From an uncultured delta proteobacterium (lineage in GTDB: Bacteria; Myxococcota_A; Polyangia; Polyangiales; Ga0077539), in the NCBI GenBank assembly GCA_903860995.1, contig CAIOSS010000583.1, positions 1 to 6,538 of the forward strand: a DNA stretch of 6,538 bases. Direction: 5' to 3'. This document shows positions 1 through 6,402 of the stretch, piece after piece. Each line of letters starts with the position of its first letter. Position 1 is the first letter of the stretch. The notes below the pieces were generated by a model. That model was not told the DNA's origin and made no database searches. It worked only from the letters and a program-made list of their open reading frames with translations. The position numbers and the translations under genes are program-made.

Positions 1-328
1 CCCGCATCACCACGGCGGAGCCGTACTTGTGCTCCGCCATCGCCTTCACCACGTCCGCGAGGGGCGTCTCAGGCGACACCGAGAACACGTTCGACACCAT
101 CGCCTCCGAGACCTTCACCTCCGCGGGGTTCACGTCGGGCAGCGTCTCGATGAGGTGCAGGTCGTGGAGGGTGATCATCCCCACCAGCCGGCTCTCCACC
201 ACGACCGGCAGGTGGCGGATCTGGTGCGCCCGAAGCACCGCGTGCGCGTCTGCGAGCGTCTCGTCGGCCCCGATCGTGTGGGGCGCGCGCGTCATGAACC
301 TCTGGACAGTGGGGCTTGGGTTGAGCAT
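1..328 (-). CDS. CBS-domain-pair protein (N-terminal part, runs off the left edge)
   Basis: Translating the minus strand from the ATG at 328-326 gives 109 residues with no stop before the window edge. Two CBS repeats are visible. The first spans about residues 8-62, from FMTRAPHTI through the hallmark HLPVVVESRLVGMITLHDL. The second begins near residue 73 with SEAMVSNVFSVSPETPLADV and continues through MAEHKYGSAVVM. In this family, paired CBS domains form a Bateman module that usually binds adenine nucleotides (AMP, ATP, SAM) and acts as a regulatory or sensor unit; small stand-alone forms of about 140 residues are common. The start is supported by a GAGGAG just upstream, although its spacing is short; an in-frame ATG at 295-293 is a possible alternative. 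The gene is transcribed away from the polysaccharide operon, so a functional link is not implied. The ligand and any further C-terminal domain cannot be seen. Confidence 0.9.
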   Translation of the reverse strand, partial: MLNPSPTVQRFMTRAPHTIGADETLADAHAVLRAHQIRHLPVVVESRLVGMITLHDLHLIETLPDVNPAEVKVSEAMVSNVFSVSPETPLADVVKAMAEHKYGSAVVMR

Positions 329-436
329 CGCTCCTCGCGTTTCACCCGCGGCTTGCACGGGGGGCGCCGAGTCGTTGGAGTGACCGCGTTCCGGCGCTCA
401 TCGCGCCGACATCGTCGCTGCATCGCATGTGCCGCC

Positions 437-463
437 AGGCGCCGCGTGCCCGTCGCGGCGTTT
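437..463 (+). repeat. GC-rich hairpin in the leader of the operon
   Basis: A perfect 7-bp inverted repeat, CGCCGCG (440-446) and CGCGGCG (454-460), encloses a 7-nt loop, TGCCCGT. Two G-T pairs and an A-T pair can extend the stem to 437/463. A short TTT falls in the distal arm and a G run follows. It lies about 45 nt upstream of the FemAB-like start in the divergent intergenic region. It could be a leader RNA structure, a weak attenuator or an operator. In DNA this rich in GC it could also be chance, and no function is claimed. Confidence 0.35.
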
Positions 464-508
464 GGGGGATCGACGTCGGCGGCGGAGACTGCATCCTGTG
501 GCTCCGTC

Positions 509-1570
509 ATGGATCCCTCGAACACACCCATCGTCCCCCCCGTCGTGCGCGCCGCGCACTTCGACGACCGCGCCCGCTGGAACGGCTTCGTCGAGCGCCA
601 CCCCCACGCGTCGGTCTATCACCGCTGGGAGTGGGGCGAGCTCTTCCGCGACGTCTACCGCACCTGCTGGCGCCCGCTCATCGCCCTCCGCGGCGCGCGG
701 GTCTGCGGCGTGCTCCCGCTCGTGCGCCTCTCGTCCGTGCCCTTCGGCACGCAGCTCGTCTCGCTCCCCTACTTCGGGCACGGCGGCGCCATCGCCGACG
801 ATGACGAGACCTACCGCGCCCTCTTCGACGCCGCCCGCGCCCTGCTGCCCGCGGAGGGCGCCGCGCGGGTCGAGCTCCGCCACGCGCACCCGGTGCCCGT
901 CGAGGGGATGGCCACCCGCGCCGACAAGGTGCTGATGCAGCTCGCGCTCCCCGACGACCCCGAGGCGCTGCTCAAGGCGCTGGGGCCGAAGCACCGCGCG
1001 GACATCCGTCGTCCCGAAAAGGAGGGCCTCACGGCGCACCTCGGCGGCGAGGAGCTCATCCCCGAATACCATGCCGCGTACTCGTCGGTGATGCGCGACC
1101 TCGGGAGCCCAGGGCACAGCGCGCGGCTCTTCCGCGAGGCGCTGCGCCGGATGCCCGACCGATGCTGGGTGGCCGTCGTGCGCTACCAGGGGCGCCCCGT
1201 CGGCGGCGGCTTCCTCGCGGGCATGGGCGACACGCTGGAGATCCCCTGCGCGGGCTCGCTCCATGAGTTCACCCGCCTCCGCGGCAACATGCTCCTCTAC
1301 TGGACCATCCTGTCCGAGGCCATCCGCCGCGGGTACAAGACCTTCTCCTTCGGGCGCTCGTCCCTCGACTCGGGCACCTACGCCTTCAAGAAGAACTGGG
1401 GCGCCGCGCCCGTGCCGCTGGCCTACCACTACCTCCTCGCCGCGGGCCAGGCGCTGCCCGAGCTCAAGCCCGACAACCCGAAGTTCGCGCGGGTGATCGC
1501 CGCCTGGCAGCGCCTCCCGGTGCCCGTCGCCCGGGTCGTGGGGCCGCAGGTGGTGCGCTGGATCCCCTAA
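509..1570 (+). CDS. FemAB-like protein, XrtA/PEP-CTERM-associated type (GNAT fold)
   Basis: This 353-residue protein fits the usual size (about 340-350) of the FemAB-related family that accompanies exosortase A and EPS loci. Visible hallmarks are the N-terminal FVERHPHASVYHRWEW (residues 27-42), then GVLPLVRLSSVPFGTQLVSL (67-86) leading to a GHGGA turn, a helical middle with KHRADIRRPEKEG, and a C-terminal SFGRSSLDSGTYAFKKNWG (280-298). FemAB relatives have two GNAT-like domains; the classical members transfer amino acids from aminoacyl-tRNA to peptidoglycan precursors. The substrate of the EPS-associated subgroup is not established, so transfer of an acyl or aminoacyl group to a glycan is inference. 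The frame stays open upstream to the window edge, but residues encoded before 509 are Arg-rich, overlap the divergent CBS gene and do not resemble the family, so the ATG at 509 is preferred. GTG at 446 is an alternative. No Shine-Dalgarno sequence precedes 509. It is the first gene of the apparent operon. Confidence 0.88.
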   Translation: MDPSNTPIVPPVVRAAHFDDRARWNGFVERHPHASVYHRWEWGELFRDVYRTCWRPLIALRGARVCGVLPLVRLSSVPFGTQLVSLPYFGHGGAIADDDETYRALFDAARALLPAEGAARVELRHAHPVPVEGMATRADKVLMQLALPDDPEALLKALGPKHRADIRRPEKEGLTAHLGGEELIPEYHAAYSSVMRDLGSPGHSARLFREALRRMPDRCWVAVVRYQGRPVGGGFLAGMGDTLEIPCAGSLHEFTRLRGNMLLYWTILSEAIRRGYKTFSFGRSSLDSGTYAFKKNWGAAPVPLAYHYLLAAGQALPELKPDNPKFARVIAAWQRLPVPVARVVGPQVVRWIP

Positions 1571-1592
1571 GCGGCGTAGTCTTCCGGGCGCC

Positions 1593-2474
1593 ATGACCCT
1601 CAACGCACTCACCGTCGACGTGGAGGAGTACTTCCAGGTCGAGGCCCTCGCCCGCCACGTCGACCGCGACGAGTGGGACCGCCTGGAGTCCCGCGTCGTA
1701 TGGGAGACCTCCGCGCTGCTCGACCTCTTCGCGCGCGAAGGCGTCCACGCCACCTTCTTCACCCTCGGCTGGGTCGCGCGGCGGCATCCCCCGCTGGTGC
1801 GCCGCATCGTCGCCGGGGGCCACGAGCTCGCCTGCCACGGCGACGGGCACCGCATGATCACCCAGATGTCCCCGGCGGAGTTTCGCGCCGACATCCGCGC
1901 CGCCAAGGCCACCCTCGAAGACATCGGCGGCGTGCGCGTCGACGGCTACCGCGCGCCCACCTTCTCGGTCGTCGAAAGCACCCGCTGGGCGCTCGACGCC
2001 CTGCGCGACGAGGGCTTCACCTACGACGCCAGCATCTTCCCCATCCGCCACGACCGCTACGGCATCCCCACGGCGCCGCGCGCCCCGCATCGCATCGCCT
2101 CGGGCGAGGGCGCCGGGCTCGTGGAGTTTCCGAGCAGCACCCTCCGCGTCGCCGGGCGCAACCTCCCCGTCGGCGGCGGCGGCTACCTCCGGCTGCTCCC
2201 GATGGCCTACACCCGCTGGGCGCTCGACCGCATCGCATCCGAGGGATCGCCCTTCATGGTGTACCTGCACCCCTGGGAGATCGACGCGCAGCAGCCCCGC
2301 TTCCCCCTCGGGCGCCTCGCCACCCTCCGCAGCTACCACAACGTCGACCAGATCGTGCCGCGGCTCACCGAGCTCCTGCGGGCGTACTCCTTCGGGCCTG
2401 CGCGCGCGGTGCTCCAGTCCCTCGACCTGCTCCCGCCGCCGCCCGCCGGGGTCGCCGCGTCGGTCACGGCGTAG
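1593..2474 (+). CDS. Polysaccharide deacetylase, NodB domain plus DUF3473 (XrtA-system type)
   Basis: This 293-residue protein is complete. It has the NodB-fold motifs of carbohydrate esterase family 4. Motif 1 is TVDVEEYF (residues 7-14), with Asp9 the likely catalytic base. ATFFTLGWVA (53-62) follows, then motif 2 HELACHGDGH (77-86), with His82 and His86 as likely metal ligands. Motif 3 is YRAPTFS (119-125). The C-terminal part carries YDASIFPIRHDRYGIP, GGGGYLR and YLHPWEID (224-231), typical of the DUF3473 extension in exosortase-associated deacetylases. The DVEE form in motif 1 instead of the textbook DD is usual for this subgroup. There is no signal peptide, so it is probably cytoplasmic or loosely associated with the membrane. 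The predicted reaction is removal of N- or O-acetyl groups from a polysaccharide or its lipid-linked precursor. It starts 22 nt after the FemAB-like gene with no clear ribosome-binding site, and a Pro/Ala/Val tail follows the domain. Confidence 0.93.
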   Translation: MTLNALTVDVEEYFQVEALARHVDRDEWDRLESRVVWETSALLDLFAREGVHATFFTLGWVARRHPPLVRRIVAGGHELACHGDGHRMITQMSPAEFRADIRAAKATLEDIGGVRVDGYRAPTFSVVESTRWALDALRDEGFTYDASIFPIRHDRYGIPTAPRAPHRIASGEGAGLVEFPSSTLRVAGRNLPVGGGGYLRLLPMAYTRWALDRIASEGSPFMVYLHPWEIDAQQPRFPLGRLATLRSYHNVDQIVPRLTELLRAYSFGPARAVLQSLDLLPPPPAGVAASVTA

Positions 2475-2484
2475 CGCTGCCCCG

Positions 2485-3681
2485 ATGGCCGAGCCGTCAT
2501 TCATCGTCTTCGGCGACGACTGGGGCGCGCACCCCTCCAGCGTGCAGCACCTCTTCAAGCGCCTCGCGCGCACCCACCGCACGCTCTGGGTCAACACCCT
2601 CGGGCTGCGCCCGCCGCGCCTCGACCGCCGCGACGCCGCCCGGGTGGTGCGCAAGCTGCGCGCGATGCTCGGGCCCCGCGCCGAGGCCTCCGCCCCCGGG
2701 CCTGGGCCCGATCGCGACCTCGACCTGCACGTCGTCGCGCCGCCGATGCTCCCGTGGATGCGCCCCGCGCCGCTGCGCCTCGCCAACCGCGAGAGCGTGC
2801 GCTTCGTCGTGGGCCGCGCCGCCGCGCGCCTCGGCCTGCGCGACCCCGTCGTGGTCACCACGGTGCCCAACGGCGTCGACGGCCGCGGCCTCGCGGGCTC
2901 GCGCTGCCTCGTCTATTACTGCGTCGACGATTTCACCAACTGGCCCGGCGTCGACCGCGCGGCGGCCGCCTCCCTCGAGCGCGAGCTCCTCGACACCTGC
3001 GACGCCGTGCTCGCCACCAGCCAGAACCTCGCCGACACCCGTCGCCCCCGGCGCGGCGCGGCCACCCTTCTCCCGCACGGGGTCGACGTCGAGCACCTCG
3101 CGACCGCCTGCGATCCGGGCACCCCTGCGCTCGCGGGCGTGCGCCGCGGCCGCCCGGTGCTGGGCTACCTCGGGCTCGTCGACGCGCGCCTCGACGTCGA
3201 GCTGGTGATGGGCGTCGCCCGCGCGCGGCCCGACTGGGACCTCGTGTTCGTCGGGCCCACCGACACCGCGCCCGACCCCCGGCTGCGCGGTGACAACGTC
3301 CGCTTCGTCCCGGCCGTCTCGTACGGGCGCCTGCCCGAGGCGCTGGCCGCCTTCGACGTGGCGATGCTCCCCTACGTGAAGAGCGAGCTCACCCGCTCGA
3401 TCAACCCCCTCAAGCTCCGCGAGTACCTCGCATCGGGTCGGCCCATCGTGGCCACGTCGCTCCCAGAAGTGGCCCGCTACGCCCCGGAGGTGCGCCTCGC
3501 CGACACCGCCGCCGACACCGTGACCGCCGTCGCCGCCGCGCTCGCGGGCCCCTCCGACCGCCGCGCCGCCCGCGCCCCGCTGCTCGTCGGCGAGACCTGG
3601 GACGACCGCGCCCGCACCTTCCTCGACCGCTGCCTCGCCGCGCGCGACGGCGCCCCTGCCACCCCGCGAGACCCTGCATGA
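2485..3681 (+). CDS. GT4-like glycosyltransferase (GT-B fold)
   Basis: This is a 398-residue protein without signal peptide or membrane segments. The N-terminal half begins with FIVFGDDWGAHPSSVQHLF (residues 6-24), a Rossmann-like opening seen in cytoplasmic glycosyltransferases that scan 'house or face' style GT-B folds. It continues through VYYCVDDFTNWPGVD (143-157) and a conserved-looking ATSQNLAD and LLPHGVD (195-201). The C-terminal nucleotide-sugar half shows VLGYLGLVDARLDVELV (225-241), DLVFVGPTD, NVRFVPAVSYGRLPEALAAF (271-290), DVAMLPY and INPLKLREYLASGRPIVAT (306-324). The last is the typical GT4 donor-binding stretch with the conserved acidic residue Glu313. It likely adds one sugar to a lipid-linked glycan precursor at the inner face of the membrane; the donor and acceptor cannot be deduced. 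It begins 10 nt after the deacetylase stop, and its own stop overlaps the next start. Residues 66-80 are a Pro/Ala/Gly-rich linker that may vary between relatives. Confidence 0.88.
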   Translation: MAEPSFIVFGDDWGAHPSSVQHLFKRLARTHRTLWVNTLGLRPPRLDRRDAARVVRKLRAMLGPRAEASAPGPGPDRDLDLHVVAPPMLPWMRPAPLRLANRESVRFVVGRAAARLGLRDPVVVTTVPNGVDGRGLAGSRCLVYYCVDDFTNWPGVDRAAAASLERELLDTCDAVLATSQNLADTRRPRRGAATLLPHGVDVEHLATACDPGTPALAGVRRGRPVLGYLGLVDARLDVELVMGVARARPDWDLVFVGPTDTAPDPRLRGDNVRFVPAVSYGRLPEALAAFDVAMLPYVKSELTRSINPLKLREYLASGRPIVATSLPEVARYAPEVRLADTAADTVTAVAAALAGPSDRRAARAPLLVGETWDDRARTFLDRCLAARDGAPATPRDPA

Positions 3682-4784
3682 GCCCGCCATGGATCCACCG
3701 CGCCCTCGAGCGCGTCGACCGCCGCAACGCCCACCTCTGGGCTCCCGACCTCGCCGCCTCGGCGCTGCGCCGCGAGGCCCCGGTGGAGGGCCACCCCGTG
3801 CACGTCTACGTGTGCGTGGCCGACCACTTCGAGCCTCGGTGGCGCAAGCCCTCCCTCGACGAGGAGCGCCGCCGGGTGCGCCTCTGGGCCGACGGGTACC
3901 CCGCGCTGGCGGCCCGCCACCGCGACAGCTTCGGCCGCGCGCACCAGCGCACGCTCTTCTTCCCGGTGGAGGAGTACCGGCCCGAGCACATGCACGCCAT
4001 CAACGAGCTCGTGGGCAAAGGGCTCGTCGACGTCGAGGTGCACCTGCACCACGAGAACGACACCGCCGACAACCTCCGGCGCACCCTCGCGGACTTCGCC
4101 GCCCTCCTGCACGAGGAGCACGGCCTGCTGCGCAAGGACCCGGCGACGGGGAAGGTCACCTGGGCCTTCATCCACGGCAACTGGGCGCTCGACAACGCGA
4201 TGCCCGACGGGCGGTACTGCGGCGTCGACGACGAGCTCTCGGTGCTGCTCGACGCGGGCTGCTACGTCGACATGACCATGCCCTGCGTGCCCTCTCCCGC
4301 GCAGGGCCGCGTGGTCAACCAGATCTACTACGCGCGCAGCAGCCCCGGGCGCTCGCGCGGCCATGACACCGGGCGCGAGGCCCTCGTCGGGACGGCGGCC
4401 CGGGACGGCGAGCTCATGCTCATCCCGGGGCCGCTGGCGCTGCACTGGAAGTCCCGCGCGGCGGGCCTCGTGCCGCGCGTCGAGGCGGCGATGCTCGAGC
4501 CCGAGAACCCGGTGCCCTTCGAGCAGCGGGTGGGGTCATGGCTGGAGCACGGCGTGGCCCTGCGCGGCGCGCCCAACCACCGCTTCGTGAAGCTGCACGC
4601 GCACGGGTGCAACGGCGACGCGCCGGAGTGGTTCCTCCGCGAGGGAGGGCCCTTCGACCGGCTGCTCACCACCCTCGAGCGCGCGACCGCCGACACGCGG
4701 CGCTGGGTGCTCCACTACGTCACCGCGCGGGAGCTCTACGAGACCGTGAAGTCCCTCGAAGACGGCACCCGCTCCAACACCTGA
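3678..4784 (+). CDS. Uncharacterised protein, possibly a divergent NodB/deacetylase-fold enzyme
   Basis: This is a 368-residue protein of no named function that I recognise. It is soluble, with no signal peptide or membrane segment. Its motif layout resembles the beta/alpha-barrel glycoside hydrolase/deacetylase superfamily. VCVADHFEP (residues 45-53) sits where motif 1 Asp would be. VEVHLHHENDTADN (119-132) resembles the H-x-H metal-binding strand of deacetylase relatives. FIHGNWALDN (164-173) comes next, then YVDMTMPCVPSPAQ (196-209) and KLHAHGCNGD (305-314). The C-terminal helix RWVLHYVTARELYETVKSLE (342-361) looks like a family signature found in EPS-locus hypothetical proteins. A metal-dependent hydrolase or deacetylase acting on the same glycan is inference from the His/Asp motifs and neighbours. 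Its ATG overlaps the glycosyltransferase stop as ATGA, implying translational coupling and a shared role. It has no Shine-Dalgarno sequence of its own. Confidence 0.8.
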   Translation: MSPPWIHRALERVDRRNAHLWAPDLAASALRREAPVEGHPVHVYVCVADHFEPRWRKPSLDEERRRVRLWADGYPALAARHRDSFGRAHQRTLFFPVEEYRPEHMHAINELVGKGLVDVEVHLHHENDTADNLRRTLADFAALLHEEHGLLRKDPATGKVTWAFIHGNWALDNAMPDGRYCGVDDELSVLLDAGCYVDMTMPCVPSPAQGRVVNQIYYARSSPGRSRGHDTGREALVGTAARDGELMLIPGPLALHWKSRAAGLVPRVEAAMLEPENPVPFEQRVGSWLEHGVALRGAPNHRFVKLHAHGCNGDAPEWFLREGGPFDRLLTTLERATADTRRWVLHYVTARELYETVKSLEDGTRSNT

Positions 4785-4800
4785 ACCCCCTCAACACCTG
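4775..4800 (+). repeat. Short direct repeat CAACACCTG spanning a stop codon
   Basis: The 9-mer CAACACCTG occurs at 4775-4783 and again at 4792-4800, a period of 17 nt. The first copy contains the TG of the upstream gene's TGA stop, and the second lies in the 33-nt gap before the ligase-like gene. The intervening bases are C-rich. It may record a small tandem duplication; a regulatory role is speculative. Confidence 0.4.
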
Positions 4801-4817
4801 CACACCGGATATCCCCC

Positions 4818-6152
4818 ATGCGTACGGGCCTTGGCTGGGCGATTCTCATGATCACGGTGCTCATCGCCCTGGTCCGCAACCCGCGCTTCGCGGTGTTCGG
4901 GATGGTGGCCTGTGACACCATCCGACCGGGCGACGAGTTCATCGAGTTCGGGATGGAGACCGTACGGTTCTCCCTCACCTACTACGCCGTCGCGCTCGGG
5001 CTGCTGATCGTCTTCTACAAGCGCTACCGGCTCACGTCGGACCGCTTCCACTGGGCGATCCTGTTCCTGTTCATGAGCGTCGTGAACTCGGTGCTGCACG
5101 CGCCCTGCTTCGGCCCCGGGCTCGTGCAGATCGACAACTATTACAAGATGCTCCTGCAGTACTACCTGATCTGCGCGTTCATGCGGAACGACGCGCACTT
5201 GCGGGAGCTGTACTGGGCCATCTCCACCGCCAGCGTGGTCGTCGCGATGCGCTTCGTCTGGGGGAAGTTCCACCTCAACGAGCGCAACTTCGAGGGCGCC
5301 ACGGGTGATCGCAACGAGATGGCGATGACCATGGTGATGACGGTGCCCTTCCTGTTCATGCTGGGGCTCACCACGAAGCGCATGTACGTGCGCCTCTTCG
5401 CCTGGTTCTGGATCCTCCCGCTCGCCCTCACGGTGCTCTTCTCGCTCTCCCGCGGCGGCATGCTCGGCCTCGGCGCCGTCGGGGGCTACCTGCTCTACCG
5501 CCTGCACCACAAGCGATGGCTGGCGGTGGTCGGGGTGATGGTCGCGCTGGTGGGCCTGGCCAACCTGCCGACGGAGGTCACCGCGCGCTTCATGACCATC
5601 GGGCGCGCCTCGAAGACCGACGCGAGCGCCATAGGCCGGCTCAACGCCTGGGCCGCCGCGCGCAACATGGCCAAGGACCGTCCGCTCTGGGGTATGGGCA
5701 GCGGCAACTTCCTCGTGCGCTTCCAGCAGTACGCGCCGGTGCCCACGGACATCCACGTGGCGCACTCGTCGCTCTACCAGCTGCTGGGCGAGCAGGGCTT
5801 CGTGGGCCTCGGCATCTGGCTCTACCTGGTGGTGATGTGCTGGCTCGTCGCGAGCTGGTGCGAGATGCGCCTGGAGCGCATCCACAAGAACACCTGGAAC
5901 GAGCCGCGCTACATGCTCGTCGCCGTGAAGGCGAGCTGGATCGGGTACGCCCTGTGCGGCGCGTTCCTCTCCCAGGAGGACATGGACTTCTTCTACCACC
6001 TGCTCGCGATCACCTCGCGCTACACGGTGTTCGTCGGCGAGTACGAGAAGAACTTCTTCCAGGAGCGGGCGGCGCTGGCGCAGGGCGAGCGCTTGACGAT
6101 GCCCGTGCCGCTGAACGACCGGCTGACCAACCCGCTGCTCGGGCCGGGCTAG
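4818..6152 (+). CDS. O-antigen ligase/polymerase-like membrane protein (exosortase A-associated O-ligase type)
   Basis: This 444-residue protein has about ten hydrophobic segments, including roughly residues 6-30, 52-67, 79-93, 110-122, 133-148, 168-184, 191-210, 213-227, 234-250, 329-347 and 365-384. The pattern and motifs match the Wzy_C/O-antigen ligase superfamily, closest in my reading to the 'putative O-glycosylation ligase, exosortase A system-associated' group. GDRNEMAM (163-170) precedes a membrane segment, FSLSRGGMLGLGAVG (208-222) carries the conserved RGG, and ARFMTIG and AIGRLNAW (271-278) follow. The periplasmic loop ends in HVAHSSLYQLLGEQGFVGLG (313-332), with a His and Glu typical of the large catalytic loop. 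Family members transfer or polymerise glycans from undecaprenyl carriers at the periplasmic face. Whether this one ligates to protein or lipid or polymerises EPS is unresolved. A polar tail (about 405-444) follows the last segment. The start has a C-rich stretch and an 8-bp palindrome (4807-4814) just upstream, but no Shine-Dalgarno. Confidence 0.88.
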   Translation: MRTGLGWAILMITVLIALVRNPRFAVFGMVACDTIRPGDEFIEFGMETVRFSLTYYAVALGLLIVFYKRYRLTSDRFHWAILFLFMSVVNSVLHAPCFGPGLVQIDNYYKMLLQYYLICAFMRNDAHLRELYWAISTASVVVAMRFVWGKFHLNERNFEGATGDRNEMAMTMVMTVPFLFMLGLTTKRMYVRLFAWFWILPLALTVLFSLSRGGMLGLGAVGGYLLYRLHHKRWLAVVGVMVALVGLANLPTEVTARFMTIGRASKTDASAIGRLNAWAAARNMAKDRPLWGMGSGNFLVRFQQYAPVPTDIHVAHSSLYQLLGEQGFVGLGIWLYLVVMCWLVASWCEMRLERIHKNTWNEPRYMLVAVKASWIGYALCGAFLSQEDMDFFYHLLAITSRYTVFVGEYEKNFFQERAALAQGERLTMPVPLNDRLTNPLLGPG

Positions 6153-6325
6153 CCGCGGGGTCGGGTCTACGGAATCGACCGCCCACGCTGTCAGGCGTCG
6201 TTGTTCCCTCCCTGTCCCCGGCGGCGCTGCGACGCGGTCCCCCGGTGGAGCCTTCCGCCGAGCGCCCTACAGCGCCCCTTCGATCGGCGGGGAGATCGCG
6301 CTGGGCATGACTCCGCGCCGTCAGT

Positions 6326-6341
6326 AGGGGGGGGGCTTGCG
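6326..6341 (+). promoter_or_regulatory. Possible sigma-54 (-24/-12) promoter
   Basis: The sequence AGG at 6326-6328 and CTTGCG at 6336-6341 place GG (6327-6328) and GC (6339-6340) exactly 10 nt apart, with TT before the GC as in the TTGC half of the sigma-54 consensus. The -24 half is poor because it lies in a G run and lacks the CAC of TGGCAC. A transcript from here would start roughly 50 nt before the ATG at 6403. Sigma-54 promoters are common in myxobacteria, which makes it plausible, but the match may be an accident of the G tract. Confidence 0.25.
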
Positions 6342-6388
6342 GTGAATCGATCGCCGGCCCGAGCACGTCTCTCGACACGATGACGTTC

Positions 6389-6394
6389 GGAGGT
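6389..6394 (+). promoter_or_regulatory. Shine-Dalgarno sequence for the gene at 6403
   Basis: GGAGGT, a near-perfect anti-16S match, lies 8-9 nt before the ATG at 6403. It favours the first of the two adjacent ATG codons (6403 and 6406) and contrasts with the five upstream genes, which lack such a site. Confidence 0.8.
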
Positions 6395-6402
6395 ACAAGC
6401 CG

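Larger units (their letters stand above)
6153..6402. other. Intergenic region between the ligase-like gene and the next gene
   Basis: These 250 bp hold no gene I can support. They contain two weak inverted repeats (6159-6180 and 6281-6298), a run of nine G residues (6327-6335) with a possible sigma-54 element, and the ribosome-binding site of the next gene. The break in tight gene spacing suggests the gene at 6403 has its own promoter. Confidence 0.6.

Noticed and set aside
375..403. TTGGAG followed by TCATCG as a sigma-70 promoter for the operon
   Set aside because: The -10 match is poor, and nothing else marks this as a promoter in such GC-rich sequence.
29..508. N-terminal extension of the FemAB-like reading frame back to position 29
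   Set aside because: It would overlap the divergent CBS gene, is Arg/His-rich and does not resemble the family. Starting at 509 gives the expected length.
398..1924. Long minus-strand open frames opposite the operon (398-1924, 1464-2870, 2497-3690, 3477-4445, 4791-5999)
   Set aside because: They are mirror frames produced by the G/C third positions of the real plus-strand genes. Their translations are Arg/Gly/Ala/His/Glu-rich without recognisable motifs, and they overlap genes with clear family signatures.
1673..3208. A 511-residue plus-strand frame overlapping the deacetylase and glycosyltransferase
   Set aside because: The translation is Arg/Pro/Ala-rich low-complexity sequence in a shifted frame; both overlapping genes are well supported.
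6159..6180. Inverted repeat GGTCG/CGACC just after the ligase-like stop, considered as a terminator
   Set aside because: The stem is only 5 bp with a 12-nt loop and no T tract, too weak to call.
6281..6298. Inverted repeat CGATC/GATCG with an 8-nt loop
   Set aside because: The short stem is expected by chance and shows no T tract or other support.
6201..6383. A 60-codon plus-strand frame starting with TTG in the intergenic gap
   Set aside because: It has no ribosome-binding site and a composition-driven sequence with no recognisable features.
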